Source: Arachis hypogaea
Taxonomy: Eukaryota > Streptophyta > Magnoliopsida > Fabales > Fabaceae
NCBI RefSeq assembly: GCF_003086295.3
Contig: NC_092054.1
Span: forward strand, 15,511,878 to 15,575,877
Direction of reading: 5' to 3'
Length of the DNA stretch: 64,000 bases
Shown here: one piece after another, positions 32,335 through 46,005 of the stretch
Layout of the letters: every line of letters begins with the position of its first letter
How positions within the stretch are numbered: the first letter of the stretch is position 1
Notes under the pieces: model-generated
The model's database searches: none
What the model saw: the letters and a program-made list of their open reading frames with translations, nothing else
Told to the model about the DNA's origin: nothing
Made by a program: the position numbers and the translations under genes

Positions 32335-35300
32335 TGTAAACCCCGCTAAAATCAGTAAATTATTAGTTAGTAAATTGAATTTTAATTAGGAAAGTTAAAA
32401 ATACAAAACTAATATCAAAATAGGATAGAGCTCATCGAAACGAGAATTTTGATACCAATTTCGATAATTTGGCCCAAAATCGGATCGGAAGGGCCGAACC
32501 GGTTGAACCGGGGCCCAAACCGGACCCATGGGTTCAACCGGGCCCCTAACATAAATGAAGCAGCAGCTTCATCTTCTCCATTTCACCACAGCAACGAAAA
32601 ACACAGCAAGGGGGAGAAGAGAAGAAACCTAACCCTCACCATTCCTTCCAACTACCATAACTTCCTCATCCGGGCTCCGATTGCCGCACTGTTCGCGGCC
32701 ACGCGCTCAGCGCGTCGAGCTCTACCTTTCTATCCAAACAATTTCTCTGGTAAGCCTTCTATTGAGTTCAGAATCTCTATCCCTCTTTCTTTGGTAAACT
32801 TGAAAACATATAGTGAATCTTGTCCAATTTTTGTGTTCCAGGTTCAAGTTAGCTTCCGGAACTTGTGGGCTCAAGCTATTGAGCATATGGGTATGGTAAG
32901 AACACCTTAACCCTAGCCCAATCTTGTTTTTGGTAATAGAAAACTGAATTGGAACATATATATGTGTATTAGGTGTAGTTTAAGAGGGTGTTTATGCATT
33001 GAACTTGAATTTGGATTACTTGGAGCTTTGTTGGTGACAAGGCTTGCTTTGGGGCTGTTTGATTGAGCTTGGAGGGGCTGTGATTTTATGTTGAGAAGCT
33101 GCCTTGGGTGAATTAAGTGATCGGCCAAGGTATGGTTTAAGTTTCGCACGTTTAATATTTACGGTGTTGTGAAAACTTAGGTTAGAGGAACCATAGAATA
33201 AGTTAGATTGTTTGTTGTATTTAATGATTAGCCTTGTAATGTTGTTAGAATATATTTGTTAGTGAATTTATATATTAGAATTATGAGGTGTGAAAGCTAT
33301 TAATGGTGTGCTCTTATATTTATTTATGATGGATTAGAATTGGTGTTTGTTAATAAGGATGTAGAGTTGTGTTGTGGTGGTATTGTATATGCTGTAACTA
33401 ATTATGTAATGATCGGAATTGCATGAGACCAAGTTTGGGATAAACTTGGGAATATAAGGAACTAAACTGAAAAATTTGGGACCTTTTTGTTAAATATACA
33501 ATTTATGGCAAATTTTTAAAGTTAGGTTGTTAAATCTGTCCAGCAGCAGAAAAGATCAAACAGAGTAGCAACTTGTTTGTCTTGCTGCGACTTTTACGAG
33601 TTGAGTTTTGGAGCGAAACCAATTTTGTTATAAAATTTGACTAACTTTCTTTATTTCTATAAAATTTCAGAATTTTAAGAGTTGAGGATTGGGAGCTGTG
33701 AATTTTTGAATATTGGTGGTCAAAACTGAAAAGAAACAGATTTCAGCAAGCTATGCATCAACTTCCAATGCTTGTAACTCTTAGAATTAAATATAAATTG
33801 GGTTGCATTTAAGACACACTTGTTTCTGGATGAGCTAGGGGTTCTCAAATCAAAATTTAGCTTAATTGGAGTTTTGTAATAAAAGTTATTCCAATTGAAA
33901 GGTACTAAGCTTGTTGGTTTTTAAAACAGATTTTGTCTCATTTTTACTTAACTTCCAGGTAATGTAACTTTTTCATTAAAAATGGTATTGACTCAGAACC
34001 AATTGAGAAAGAAACCTGGATGAGTAAAGTTTAACTACATTAATTTTCAAAGTCATTGGATTTAACTTGGATTTTTTATTGAATTTTGAATATCACATGC
34101 TGCTGCTGTTTTTCTGGTTTTATGCACTGCAGAGCAGTCACGGTTTTTCCTTTATTCCTGAGGCTAGAAAAATCAGAAAATTATGATATTTAGTTTGTTA
34201 GAAAGCTTATTTCAATATGAACGCCTGGACATAAAGTTTGTGCAATTCCGAGTTCATTTGCTATATTAGAAACAGAAAAGAAAATAGAGTGTCGAGGATG
34301 TCTTAGTGATAGTCATGAGTTCGAGAAGTTAAAGTTCAATCCTCATGTGATGTGATTGATTTAATGTTAGAGTTGGGTTGATTTTAATATTATTCAATAT
34401 TAAGAAGGATGAGAAGACTTTGATAAAAAGTTTGGTCAGGACCCGGAAAGGGTAATCAAGATGAATTATAAGGGAATGACGATGAAGAAATGTGAAAGGG
34501 AGGTTGTTAATAAAAGGAGTTAATATGCCATGGCTTGATGAATGATTAAATAATGATTATGACTATGAAATGGCTTATGAATAATGCTATCTGAGATACG
34601 AGTTCCCTGGGTAAGAGCCGTGGATCGCCATCACGTGTTCCAGGTTGAATCTCGATACTCTGTTGACCCTACGTCGTAAGGGTGACCGGGCACGTATAAA
34701 TTCCCGGGTATGGATAGCCCCCATTGAGTGATTTTATGAAATATGAATGTGAACTCTATGCATAGACTCTTGGGGATGCGCGACGGGGGACAGTCTAAGG
34801 TTTTCGGACTTGTCAGGTTGGCTGGATAACCGACAGATGGGCCCCATCAGCCAAAGGACAGGCATGCATCATATGCATTTGTTTGTATTGATTGCTATGC
34901 ATTTTTTTGGGTATGCCTAATTGATATATATTACCTGCTATTTGTTATACTTGCTATTTGTACTATTTGATCATTACTTGTGCGTGAACTTGTTTGGTTG
35001 CTTGTTTCTGTTACGTTCTGAATGATGAAAGGATGGAGGAAACGGAGGAAATGGTTTGGTGTTAGGTTAAGCTTGAACTTGAGTAAGTTAGGCAGATTTA
35101 GAATACCTACCCCTGTTTATGGCTTCTGTTTAGTACTTAAGTTGGATAATTGAATAACGGAGTTCTAGGATTACCTATGGCATTCTCAGGACCGTATTTC
35201 TTATGCGCGTGGCACTTTTACCATGCTGAGAACCTCCAGTTCTCATTCCATATTGTATTGTTGTTTTTCAGATGCAGGTCGAGAGGCTCCTCGCTAGACG

Positions 35301-35801
35301 TCTGGATCTTGGGAAGCGAAGTAGTCTTTGGGTGTATTTTGGTTTTTGGTTGTATATATGTATATATTTGTTTAGCTTACTCTCCAAGTAACTTGTGTAT
35401 GCTGCTCCTCTTAGAGGATTAGGGAGAGATAGGAGTTTACTTTGATGTTTTGGTGTATTTTGGGGATACTTAAGTATGTTTATATGTATATATATATCCT
35501 CCGGCCAGCCTTAGCTTCGCAGGCTGAGTCAGGGGCTAGTTATGCTGTTACCTTGGCTTTCCTTTATCCTTCCGCTTATCTTTATCATGTTCCTATTAGG
35601 TCTCTTAGCATGCAAGTAATCCTATTCCTTGAGCGTTGCGCTTTTTATTTTGCGATTTTGTTTACCCGTTTTGTTTCAAGGCTCCTAGTATATTATTTCT
35701 TTCAGTATTATATGTATATCTTTACTGTTTAGAGGTCTGTTATACCACACTACCTCTGTTCTACGACTTAAGCGTAAAACACTGTGTAGTAGGGTGTTAC
35801 A
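32335..35801 (+). repeat. 5' LTR of the gypsy element
   Basis: 3467 bp, TG...CA ends. By eye it differs from the 3' LTR at about 37 positions plus one 1-bp length difference, i.e. about 1% divergence. Short open frames inside it are not conserved coding features. Confidence 0.95.
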
Positions 35802-35804
35802 TTA

Positions 35805-35822
35805 TGGTATCAGAGCAGTTCG
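35805..35822 (+). promoter_or_regulatory. Primer binding site (initiator tRNA-Met type)
   Basis: TGGTATCAGAGCAGTTCG starts 3 bases after the 5' LTR. The core TGGTATCAGAGC is the usual plant tRNA-iMet complement; the last bases diverge. Confidence 0.85.
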
Positions 35823-36038
35823 TTCCTATAGAGCCTGAGGACGGACTGATTATGCTTTTGTGCATTCTCTGTGTATGTGTTTATGTGATATTAGGATATC
35901 TAACTGATATATGTGGCATAAACGTTCCTGAGCATGCATTTGGGACTTAAAGCACTGAACTTGTGATATTGAGACTGATCAACTTGATATCACCTGTTTG
36001 CCTGAGGCATCAGGAAACACTCCTAATCCATAGACTTC

Positions 36039-39000
36039 ATGGCTGCATTAGGCAATATGGCAGCAGCAATGCAAGCGACAGCTGAAGCCCTGGGAAACCA
36101 AATTAATAATGGAAACAATGGTAACAATGACGAGAATGGTCCAATGTCACTGCATTCCTTCCTGAAGGTTCACCCTCCAACTTTCAGAGGGACCTCGAAT
36201 CCTACCGATGCCGATAACTGGATACAGGCCATTGAGCGGGCGTTACAGGCTCAGCAGGTTCCTGATGAACAGTGGGTTGAGTTTGGGACCTACCAGTTGC
36301 ATGGTGAAGCTCAGCACTGGTGGCAGGGCATGAGGCGCATTCTGCAGCCTGATGGGATTGTGATATCTTGAGAGTTGTTCCGAGATGAATTCTATAAAAA
36401 ATATTTCCCCACTTCAGTTAGAAATGCCAGAGAACTTGAACTGCTTCAGCTTAAACAGGGACAGATGACTATCACTGAGTACACTAGTAAATTTGAGGAA
36501 TTGTGCCGCTTCTCACGCATCTGTCAGGGAGCTCCTGAGGACTTTGCTGAGTGGAAATGCATAAAGTATGAAGGAGGTCTTAGGAGTGACATTCAGAGCT
36601 TTGTGGCGCCTATGCAGATTCGGGTGTTTTCTGAGTTGGTAAATAGGAGCAGGGTGGTAGAGGATTGTGTTAGAAGGGCTGCAGCAGAAAAAGGGGGTCT
36701 GAGGATGCCATTCCAGAGGACCACAAGGAGAAATTTTGCACCCAGAGGCAGACAGTTCAAGCGTGGTAGCTTTGTTCCTCAGAATAATCAGGGGCAAGGC
36801 AACTCCAGGAGGCCGAATACCAATGCTAATCAGGGAAGGAGACAGGGTAAGCAGCCACAGCAGGATATGAGTTGCCACAGATGTGGAAAGTATCATTCAG
36901 GACAATGTAGGTTTGGGACTGGAGTCTGTTACTCCTGTGGGCAGCCGGGACACTTGGCTAGTAGTTGCCCAGAAAAGAAGAGATATGAGACAGGCAGGGT
37001 GCAGCAACCAGGAAGGGTATACACTACTTCCTCTATAGGCGCTGAGGGGTCAGAGGCATTGATCCGAGGTAAATGTGAGATGGCGGGTAAAACTTTGAAT
37101 GCTTTGTTTGATTCTGGAGCTTCACATACTTTTATTGCATTTGAGAAGGCTGATGAGCTAGGATTGAAAATAGTAGTACTGGGGTATGATTTAAAGGTAT
37201 ATAATGCTACCCACGAGGCTATGGTGACTAGATTAGGGTGCCCCCAAGTTCCTTTTCGAGTACAAGGGCGTGATTTCGTGCATAACTTAATTTGTTTGAT
37301 GATGACTGGTCTTGATCTCATTCTGGGATTGGACTGGTTATCCAAGAACCGCGTTCTATTAGATTGCTCGGCGAAAATAGTGTATTTCATGCCTGAAGAC
37401 ACTGAAGGGCCGGTTGGAGTGAATAACTACTACTTGAATTCCATGATGGTGAACTATTCTGGGGCTGAATGTCAGGGGATATTGTTGCTAGCTGCGGGTG
37501 TTTCGGGTGATGATCAAGATTTGGAACAAATCCCAGTTGTGTGTGAGTTTTCGGAGGTGTTCCCTGATGATATTGATGAATTTCCACCGAAACGGGAAGT
37601 TGAGTTTGCTATTGATTTAGTACCTGGGGCTGGACCAATCTCGAGTGCTCCTTACAGGATGTCGCCTATGGAAATGGCCGAATTGAAGTCTCAACTGGAG
37701 GATCTGTTGGGTAAGAATTTTATCCGACCAAGTGTATCTCCGTGGGGTGCGCCAGTATTATTGGTGAAGAAGAAAGATGGAACCATGCGCTTATGTGTTG
37801 ACTATAGGTAGCTGAATAAGGTTACAGTGAAGAATAAATATCCGCTGCCAAGGATTGATGACCTGATGGACCAATTACAGGGAGCTGGCGTGTTCTCCAA
37901 GATTGATCTACGATCCGGATACCACCAGATAAGGGTTAGAGATGAGGATATCCCAAAGACTGCCTTCAGAACGCGCTATGGCCACTATGAATATACCGTG
38001 ATGTCCTTCGGACTAACTAACGCTCCGGCGATATTCATGGATTACATGAACAGAATCTTCCATCCATATCTGGATAAGTTTGTTGTTGTGTTTATTGATG
38101 ACATTCTTATCTATTCTAAGACCGAGGATGAGCATGCAGAACACTTGCGAACAGTGCTACAAATTTTGAAGGATAGGAAGTTGTATGCCAAGCTATCCAA
38201 GTGTGAGTTCTGGAAGTCTGAGGTGAAATTTCTTGGTCATGTGGTGAGTAAGCAAGGAATAGCAGTGGATCCTGCTAAGGTTGAGGCGGTGATGAATTGG
38301 GAGCGGCCAACTTTAGTGACGGAAATCAGGAGTTTCTTAGGCTTGGCGGGTTATTATCGAAGGTTCATTAAAGGGTTTTCACAACTCGCTTTACCCTTAA
38401 CGAAGCTGACCAGGAAGGATGTTCCTTTTGTGTGGACTCTCGAGTGTGAGGAGAGTTTCCTTGCCTTAAAGCAGATATTGACTACCGCCCCTGTATTAGT
38501 GTTGCCTGAGCCGAGAGAACCATTTGAGGTGTACTGTGATGCGTCCTTGAAAGGTTTAGGATGCGTGTTGATGCAGCATCATAAGGTTGTAGCTTATGCC
38601 TCACGTTAGTTAAGACCTCATGAAAGAAACTATCCGACTCATGATTTGGAACTTGCAGCCGTTGTCTTTGCCTTGAAGATTTGGAGGCATTATCTCTATG
38701 GAGTAAAATTTCAAGTCTTCTCGGACCATAAGAGTCTGAAGTACCTGTTTGAACAAAAAGAATTGAATATGCGTCAGAGGAGGTGGATGGAACTTCTGAA
38801 GGATTATGACTTCGAGCTAAACTATCATTCGGAAAAGGCGAATGTAGTGGCGGATGCTTTGAGTAGAAAATCCCTATGTGCTGCTTGGATGATGCTGAGA
38901 GAGGAAGAGTTGTTGAGAGCCTTCGAAGGATTGAAATTGGGAATCAGAGAAGAGTTTGGGACTTTATGCTTAAGCCAATTACAGATCTCAAGCGACTTCA

Positions 39001-40436
39001 AGGCTGAACTGATAAAGGCTCATCAGAACGACCAAGAATTGTATAAGATTTTGCCGGCGATTGAGAAAGGCAAGCAATGGAGAGTGTTAGAAGATAGAGA
39101 TGGATTGTGGAGGTTCAAGGGCCGGATAATTGTGCCAGATGTTGGGGATTTGCGACATAACATATTGGAGGAAGCTCATAAGAGCGGGTTCTCCATTCAT
39201 CCTGGAAGCACTAAGATGTACCAAGACTTAAAGATGATGTTCTGGTGGCCAGGAATGAAAATTGATGTGGCGTTACATGTTTCTAAATGCCTAACTTGTC
39301 AGAAAGTTAAGATCGAACACCAAAAGCCAGCAGGAACCCTTCAACCTTTGGAGATTCCACAGTGGAAATGGGAGAGCATTGCTATGGATTTTGTTTTGGG
39401 CTTACCAAGGACTCGGACCGGTTGTGATGCTATTTGGGTGGTTATAGACCGGTTGACCAAATCAGCTCATTTTCTGCCTATTCGGATAAGTTGTTCTATG
39501 GAGGAGTTGGCGCGCTTATATATAAAGGAGATTGTGAGGTTACATGGCGTACCTTCCACCATTGTATCGGATAGAGATCCTCGCTTTACATCACGGTTCT
39601 GGGGTGCATTTCAGCGAGCTTTTGGCACTCAATTGAGCTTAAGCACTGCCTATCATCCTCAGACGGATGGCCAATCAGAAAGAACAATCCAAACCTTGGA
39701 AGACATGTTAAGAGCTTGTGTTTTGGATCAACCGGCGAACTGGGATCGATATATGCCTCTGGTAGAATTTGCTTATAACAATAGCTATCATGCAAGTATT
39801 GGAATGGCTCCATATGAGGCTTTGTATGGAAGAAAATGCCAGTCTCCATTATGTTGGTACGAAGCAGGAGAAAAGAGCTTGATAGGACCAGAAATGGTAA
39901 GTGAAACCACTGAGCAAATAAAGAGAATTCGGAGTCGAATGCTTGAAGCTCAAAGCCGTCAGAAGAGCTATGCTGACCGAAGACGGAAGCCCTTAGAATT
40001 CGAGGAAGGAGAACACGTCTTCTTGAAGGTTACTCCGACCACTGGAATAGGGAGGTCCATCAAAACCAAGAAGTTAAATCCCCGTTACATTGGGCCATTC
40101 GAAATCCTGAACAGAATTGGACCAGTGGCATATAGGATCGCATTACCACCACATCTTTCAAACCTGCATGATGTGTTCCACGTATCGCAACTTCGTAAAT
40201 ATACTTTTGATCCTAGTCATGTCCTAGAGCCGGAATCAGTCCAAGTGAGAGAAGACCTGACGCTTCCAGTAACTCCGGTTAGGATTGATGATACCAGCAC
40301 CAAACGTCTCCGCGGAAAGGAAGTTTCTTTGGTGAAAGTAGCTTGGAGTCGGGCAGGTATTGAAGAACATACCTGGGAGCTTGAATTAGAGATGCGAAAG
40401 GACTACCCACACCTCTTTTTAGGTAACTCCCTCTGA
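36039..40436 (+). pseudogene. Gypsy gag-pol polyprotein with three in-frame stops
   Basis: One frame of 1466 codons, interrupted by TGA at 36369-36371 (gag) and TAG at 37809-37811 (start of RT) and 38607-38609 (RNase H). There is no frameshift. Domains in order: retrotransposon gag (WIQAIERALQ...HWWQGMRR, about 36220-36340); zinc knuckles at 36873-36968, including CX2CX4HX4C; aspartic protease DSGASHTFI near 37109; reverse transcriptase with the FIDD active site at 38091-38102; RNase H (DASLKGLG near 38540); integrase with HHCC finger (39170-39310) and D, D, E catalytic residues ([22 protein letters not shown]); and a chromodomain-like end ([15 protein letters not shown]). Each stop interrupts an otherwise well-preserved domain, so the lesions look recent. 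Confidence 0.95.
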
Positions 40437-40460
40437 ATTTTGAGCACAAAATTCCTAGTT

Positions 40461-40472
40461 AGGTGGGTAGGA
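40461..40472 (+). promoter_or_regulatory. Polypurine tract of the gypsy element
   Basis: AGGTGGGTAGGA lies immediately before the 3' LTR, where plus-strand DNA synthesis is primed. It is purine-rich with two T interruptions. Confidence 0.75.
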
Positions 40473-43400
40473 TGTAAACCCCGCTAAAATCAGTAAATTA
40501 TTAGTTAGTAAATTGAATTTTAATTAGGAAAGTTAAAAATACAAAAATAATATCAAAATAGGATAGAGCTCATCGAAACGAGAATTTTGATACCAATTTC
40601 AATAATTTGGCCCAAAATCGGACCGGAAGGGCCGAACCGGTTGAACCGGGGCCCAAACCGGACCCATGGGTTCAACCGGGCCCCTAACATAAATGAAGCA
40701 GCAGCTTCATCTTCTCCATTTCACCACAGCAACGAAAAACACAGCAAGGGGGAGAAGAGAAGAAACCTAACCCTCACCATTCCTTCCAACTACCATAACT
40801 TCCTCATCCGGGCTCCGATTGCCGCACCGTTCGCGGCCACGCGCTCAACGCGTCGAGCTCTACCTTTCTATCCAAACAATTTCTCTGGTAAGCCTTCTAT
40901 TGAGTTCAGAATCTCTATCCCTCTTTCTTTGGTAAACTTGAAAACATATAGTGAATCTTGTCCAATTTTTGTGGTCTAGGTTCAAGTTAGCTTCCGGAAC
41001 TTGTGGGCTCAAGCTATTGAGCATATGGGTATGGTAAGAACACCCTAACCCTAGCCCAATCTTGTTTTTGGTAATAGAAAACTGAATTGGAACATATATG
41101 TGTGTATTAGGTGTAGTTTAAGAGGGTGTTTATGCATTGAACTTGAATTTGGATTACTTGGAGCTTTGTTGGTGACAAGGCTTGCTTTGGGGCTGTTTGA
41201 TTGAGCTTGGAGGGGCTGTGATTTTATGTTGAGAAGCTTCCTTGGGTGAATTAAGTGATCGGCCAAGGTATGGTTTAAGTTTCGCACGTTTAATATTTAC
41301 GGTGTTGTGAAAACTTAGGTTAGAGGAACCATAGAATAAGTTGGATTGTTTGTTGTATTTAATGATTAGCCTTGTAATGTTGTTAGAATATATTTGTTAG
41401 TGAATTTATATATTAGAATTATGAGGTGTGAAAGCTATTAATGGTGTGCTCTTATATTTATTTATGATGGATTAGAATTGGTGTTTGTTAATAAGGATGT
41501 AGAGTTGTGTTGTGGTGGTATTGTATATGCTGTAACTAATTATGTAATGATCGGAATTGCATGAGACCAAGTTTGGGATAAACTTGGGAATATAAGGAAC
41601 TAAACTGAAAAATTTGGGACCTTTTTGTTAAATATACAATTTATGGAAAATTTTTAAAGTTAGGTTGTTAAATCTGTCCAGCAGCAGAAAAGATCAAACA
41701 GAGTAGCAACTTGTTTGTCTTGCTGCGACTTTTACGAGTTGAGTTTTGGAGCGAAACCAATTTTGTTATAAAATTTGATTAACTTTCTTTATTTCTATAA
41801 AATTTCAGAATTTTAAGAGTTGAGGATTGGGAGCTGTGAATTTTTGAATATTGGTGGTCAAAACTGAAAAGAAACAGATTTCAGCAAGCTATGCATCAAC
41901 TTCCAATGCTTGTAACTCTTAGAATTAAATATAAATTGGGTTGCAACCAAGACACACTTGTTTTTGGATGAGCTAGAGGTTCTCAAATCAAAATTTAGCT
42001 TAATTGGAGTTTTGTAATAAAAGTTATTCCAATTGAAAGGTACTAAGCTTGTTGGTTTTTAAAACAGATTTTGTCTCATTTTTACTTAACTTCCAGGTAA
42101 TGTAACTTTTTCATTAAAAATGGTATTGACTCAGAACCAATTGAGAAAGAAACCTGGATGAGTAAAGTTTAACTACATTAATTTTCAAAGTCATTGGATT
42201 TAACTTGGATTTTTTATTGAATTTTGAATATCACATACTGCTGCTGTTTTTTTGGTTTTATGCACTGCAGAGCAGTCACGGTTTTTCCTTTATTCCTGAG
42301 GCTAGAAAAATCAGAAAATTATGATATTTAGTTTGTTAGAAATCTTATTTCAATATGAACGCCTGGACATAAAGTTTGTGCAATTCCGAGTTCATTTGCT
42401 ATATTAGAAACAGAAAAGAAAATAGAGTGTCGAGGATGTCTTAGTGATAGTCATGAGTTCGAGAAGTTAAAGTTCAATCCTCGTGTGATGTGATTGATTT
42501 AATGTTAGAGTTGGGTTGATTTTAATATTATTCAATATTAAGAAGGATGAGAAGAGTTTGATAAAAAGTTTGGTCAGGACCCGGAAAGGGTAATCAAGAT
42601 GAATTATAAGGGAATGACGATGAAGAATGTGAAAGTGAGGTTGTTAATAAAAGGAGTTAATATGCCATGGCTTGATGAATGATTAAATAATGATTATGAC
42701 TATGAAATGGCTTATGAATAATGCTATCTGAGATACGAGTTCCCTGGGTAAGAGCCGTGGCTCGCCATCACGTGTTCCAGGTTGAATCTCGATACTCTGT
42801 TGACCCTACGTCGTAAGGGTGACCGGGCACGTATAAATTTCCGGGTATGGATAGCCCCCATTGAGTGATTTTATGAAATATGAATGTGAACTCTATGCAT
42901 AGACTCTTGGGGATGCGCGACGGGGGACAGTCTAAGGTTTTCGGACTTGTCGGGTTGGCTGGATAATCGACAGATGGGCTCCATCAGCCATAGGACAGGC
43001 ATGCATCATATGCATTTGTTTGTATTGATTGCTATGCATTTTTTTGGGTATGCCTAATTGATATATATTACCTGCTATTTGTTATATTTGCTATTTGTAC
43101 TATTTGATCATTACTTGTGCGTGAACTTGTTTGGTTGCTTGTTTCTGTTACATTCTGAATGATGAAAGGATGGAGGAAACGGAGGAAATGGTTTGGTGTT
43201 AGGTTAAGATTGAACTTGAGTAAGTTAGGCAGATTTAGAATACCTACCCCTGTTTATGGCTTCTGTTTAGTACTTAAGTTGGATAATTGAATAACGGAGT
43301 TCTAGGATTACCTATGGCATTCTCAGGACCGTATTTCTTATGCGCGTGGCACTTTTACCATGCTGAGAACCTCCGGTTCTCATTCCATATTGTATTATTG

Positions 43401-43938
43401 TTTTTCAGATGCAGGTCGAGAGGCTCCTCGCTAGACGTCTGGATCTTGGGAAGCGAAGTAGTCCTTGGGTGTATTTTGGTTTTTGGTTGTATATATGTAT
43501 ATATTTGTTTAGCTTACTCTCCAAGTAACTTGTGTATGCTGCTCCTCTTAGAGGATTAGGGAGAGATAGGAGTTTACTTTGATGTTTTGGTGTATTTTGG
43601 GGATACTTAAGTATGTTTATATGTATATATATATCCTCCGGCCAGCCTTAGCTTCGCAGGCTGAGTCAGGGGCTAGTTATGCTGTTACCTTGGCTTTCCT
43701 TTATCCTTCTGCTTATCTTTATCATGTTCCTATTAGGTCTCTTAGCATGCAAGTAATCCTATTCCTTGAGCGTTGCGCTTTTTATTTTGCGATTTTGTTT
43801 ACCCGTTTTGTTTCAAGGCTCCTAGTATATTATTTCTTTCAGTATTATATGTATATCTTTACTGTTTAGAGGTCTGTTATACCACACTACCTCTGTTCTA
43901 CGACTTAAGCGTAAAACACTGTGTAGTAGGGTGTTACA
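40473..43938 (+). repeat. 3' LTR of the gypsy element
   Basis: 3466 bp, about 99% identical to the 5' LTR by visual comparison, TG...CA ends, followed by the ATTAA target duplication. Confidence 0.95.
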
Positions 43939-43943
43939 ATTAA

Positions 43944-45480
43944 AATAGTTCATCCTAATATATACATGACACTACATCTATCAAAGATTATTATATGTGA
44001 TAAATTATTTCTTGATTTTTCTAAAGATAATTTATATGTAAATTAACTAATCTTTATAATATACAATCTATTGCATAATTTTTCTCCTCTTAATATGGAT
44101 AAATTGATGAATTTAATATATAAAATATAATTTATATTATTTAACATAGGAAATAAATAACTTAAACCATTATCTAAAACAATAAATATAATAGTACAAA
44201 TACCTATATATTTATTAGTATTAAAAAATATACAAATAATACAAAGATGATTTTTTTGGTAGAAAAACAATAATAAAGGTTATTAATTAAGTTAATTACA
44301 TAATTAAAAAATTATGAATACTTTTTTAAATAATAATAAAAAATAATATCACTATTTTTACATACTACAAATTATATATTAGCTTTGTTAAAAAAATTAA
44401 ATTATATATTAGATATTATTATTTGTGTACTAATATATATATAAAATCGATTATTAAGTTATAATTAATTTCTAACTTAATTTTTGGCAATTAAAATTTA
44501 AATGATTGAAATTATTAAATGCTGAATATTTTGCAACTAACTAATTTTGTTTTTGTTATTAAAATTTTAAAAAGAGTGAGTTGTTAATCAATTCTGAATT
44601 TAAATTTAAATTTAAATTTAAATTTGTGTAAGAAAATATTTTGAATTATTTTTACTAATCAGAATTAATTTTAAAATAAAAAATTATTTTATACATCATA
44701 TTATAAGATAGTGTAGTCATTCATTTTTTTAATGACAATTATTGTCAAATAAAATGATATAAAAATAGAAAAAATATATTTACCAATCTAGGAATAATAA
44801 TTTATTTTTTAATAGAATAAATTATATATTGAATAACAAAAGTTATTATAGTTTCTTTTTACACAAACTAATATACTCAACGACGGTGTTTTGGTAATAT
44901 TACCAAGAAATATTAATCAATCTAATAGTTTTTGTAATGACATAAGTTTATAAGTTTAGAAACTTGAAAATTATGTCATAAAATATAAAATTTTAACCAG
45001 TAACAATGTTGATCATATTGTTTGACTTCCTAAATGAATATGATACCAATAAATAAAACTGTCACAATTAAATTTTAACAAAGACAAATCTTCATAAGTA
45101 TTGCTGTCATCAATGAGAATTGTTCTACTCTCAAGACAAATACTATTTTCTTTCACTGTATTTTCCAATTCGGCAAGTTGAGAACTAATCGTCTACGGAT
45201 TGAACCTCCATTTATTAAGGGTCTGCCACTAGCCAATGAGTTGTTACATACACAAGGCGGGATTCGAAACTCTAATACTTACTTAGGTAGACGAGTGAGA
45301 TGACCACTCAACCAATCCAAATCAATTAAGATAAATATTAATTATTTTTAATAATTTTTACATTAAAAATAATTAAACTTTGATTTTAATTATAATTTTA
45401 TAAAATATTTATAGTAATAATTATTATATATATTTTTTGTTTAATCTTTTTTAATGTAAAAATTTATATATTTTTACATA
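43944..45480 (+). repeat. Unclassified ~1.9-kb repeat, copy 1, right part
   Basis: Aligns in order with 53990-55430: ATACATGACACTA, ATATATTAGTAC..., TCATTCATTTTTTTAATGAC versus TCATTTGTTATTCTTTAATG, CTTCATAAGTATTGCT, and TTATAGTAATAATTA near the ends. At about 45230-45310 the strand carries an antisense tRNA-like scrap (GGGATTCGAAACTCTAATAC). No coding domain is recognised. Confidence 0.7.
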
Positions 45481-45507
45481 TACTAGTTATACATAAAGAA
45501 AAAAAAG

Positions 45508-46005
45508 AAGAGTTAAAATAACAAGCTAAGAGCAATAAAAATGATGATTCTTATAATTTTGTGTGGTCATCTATATATAGTAGACCAGAAGACTATGATT
45601 ATCTAACAAAATTAATTTGTATTTATTGCATTCAATTTGAATAAGTAAGAAATCATCTTATTTTAGTTTAGTCTTTAATTCAGATGATTTGAATTTGACT
45701 CAATACCAAGATTCAATTTTGCCGATTTTTTTTAAGTGACGATTTTTGCTATTACTTGAATCGGTACAATCAAAGGTTCCTGGTTCGACTGGTCCGATCA
45801 GTTTTTCGAATCTTGGTATTGAGCCAAATTTAAATTAATTGAATTAAGAACTAAATTTAAATAAGATAATTTTTTACTTATTCAAATTGAATGTAATAAA
45901 TACAAATTAATTTTGTTAGATAATAATGGTCTTCTGGTCTTTTATATATATGGCCAAACAAAATTATAAGAAGTATCATGTTTATTGTTCTTGTTATTTC
46001 TACTC
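45508..46005. repeat. Long imperfect hairpin (~205-bp arms)
   Basis: The left arm (about 45508-45715) and right arm (about 45799-46005) are inverse copies. Landmarks are GATTATCTAACAAAATTAAT mirrored as ATTAATTTTGTTAGATAAT; CATTCAATTTGAATAAGTAA mirrored as TTACTTATTCAAATTGAATG; and CTCAATACCAAGATTC mirrored as GAATCTTGGTATTGAG. The ~80-bp centre includes GGTTCGACTGGTCCGATCAG, reminiscent of the hAT end at 26000-26020. It is a foldback element or a hairpin-RNA locus. Confidence 0.75.

Larger units (their letters stand above)
32335..43938 (+). mobile_element. Complete Ty3/gypsy chromovirus-type (Tekay/Del) LTR retrotransposon
   Basis: An 11,604-bp element flanked by exact 5-bp duplications ATTAA (32330-32334 and 43939-43943). 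LTRs are 32335-35801 and 40473-43938, starting TGTAAACCCC and ending GGGTGTTACA. It has a tRNA-Met-type primer site, a gag-pol frame in the order gag, protease, RT, RNase H, integrase, then a C-terminal chromodomain-like end, and a polypurine tract. The order and long LTRs place it with the Tekay/Del chromoviruses. Resemblance in size to the FIDEL family of peanut is a guess. Three in-frame stops make this copy unable to code for its own polyprotein, although LTRs and signals are intact. It is inserted in copy 1 of the unclassified repeat. Confidence 0.95.

Noticed and set aside
35150..35950. Open frames of 90-104 codons inside the 5' LTR (repeated at 43287-43869)
   Set aside because: They lie in LTR sequence, are rich in hydrophobic low-complexity residues, and match no gag, pol or accessory protein.
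39586..39849. Minus-strand frame of 87 codons
   Set aside because: It is antisense to the integrase region of the gypsy element.
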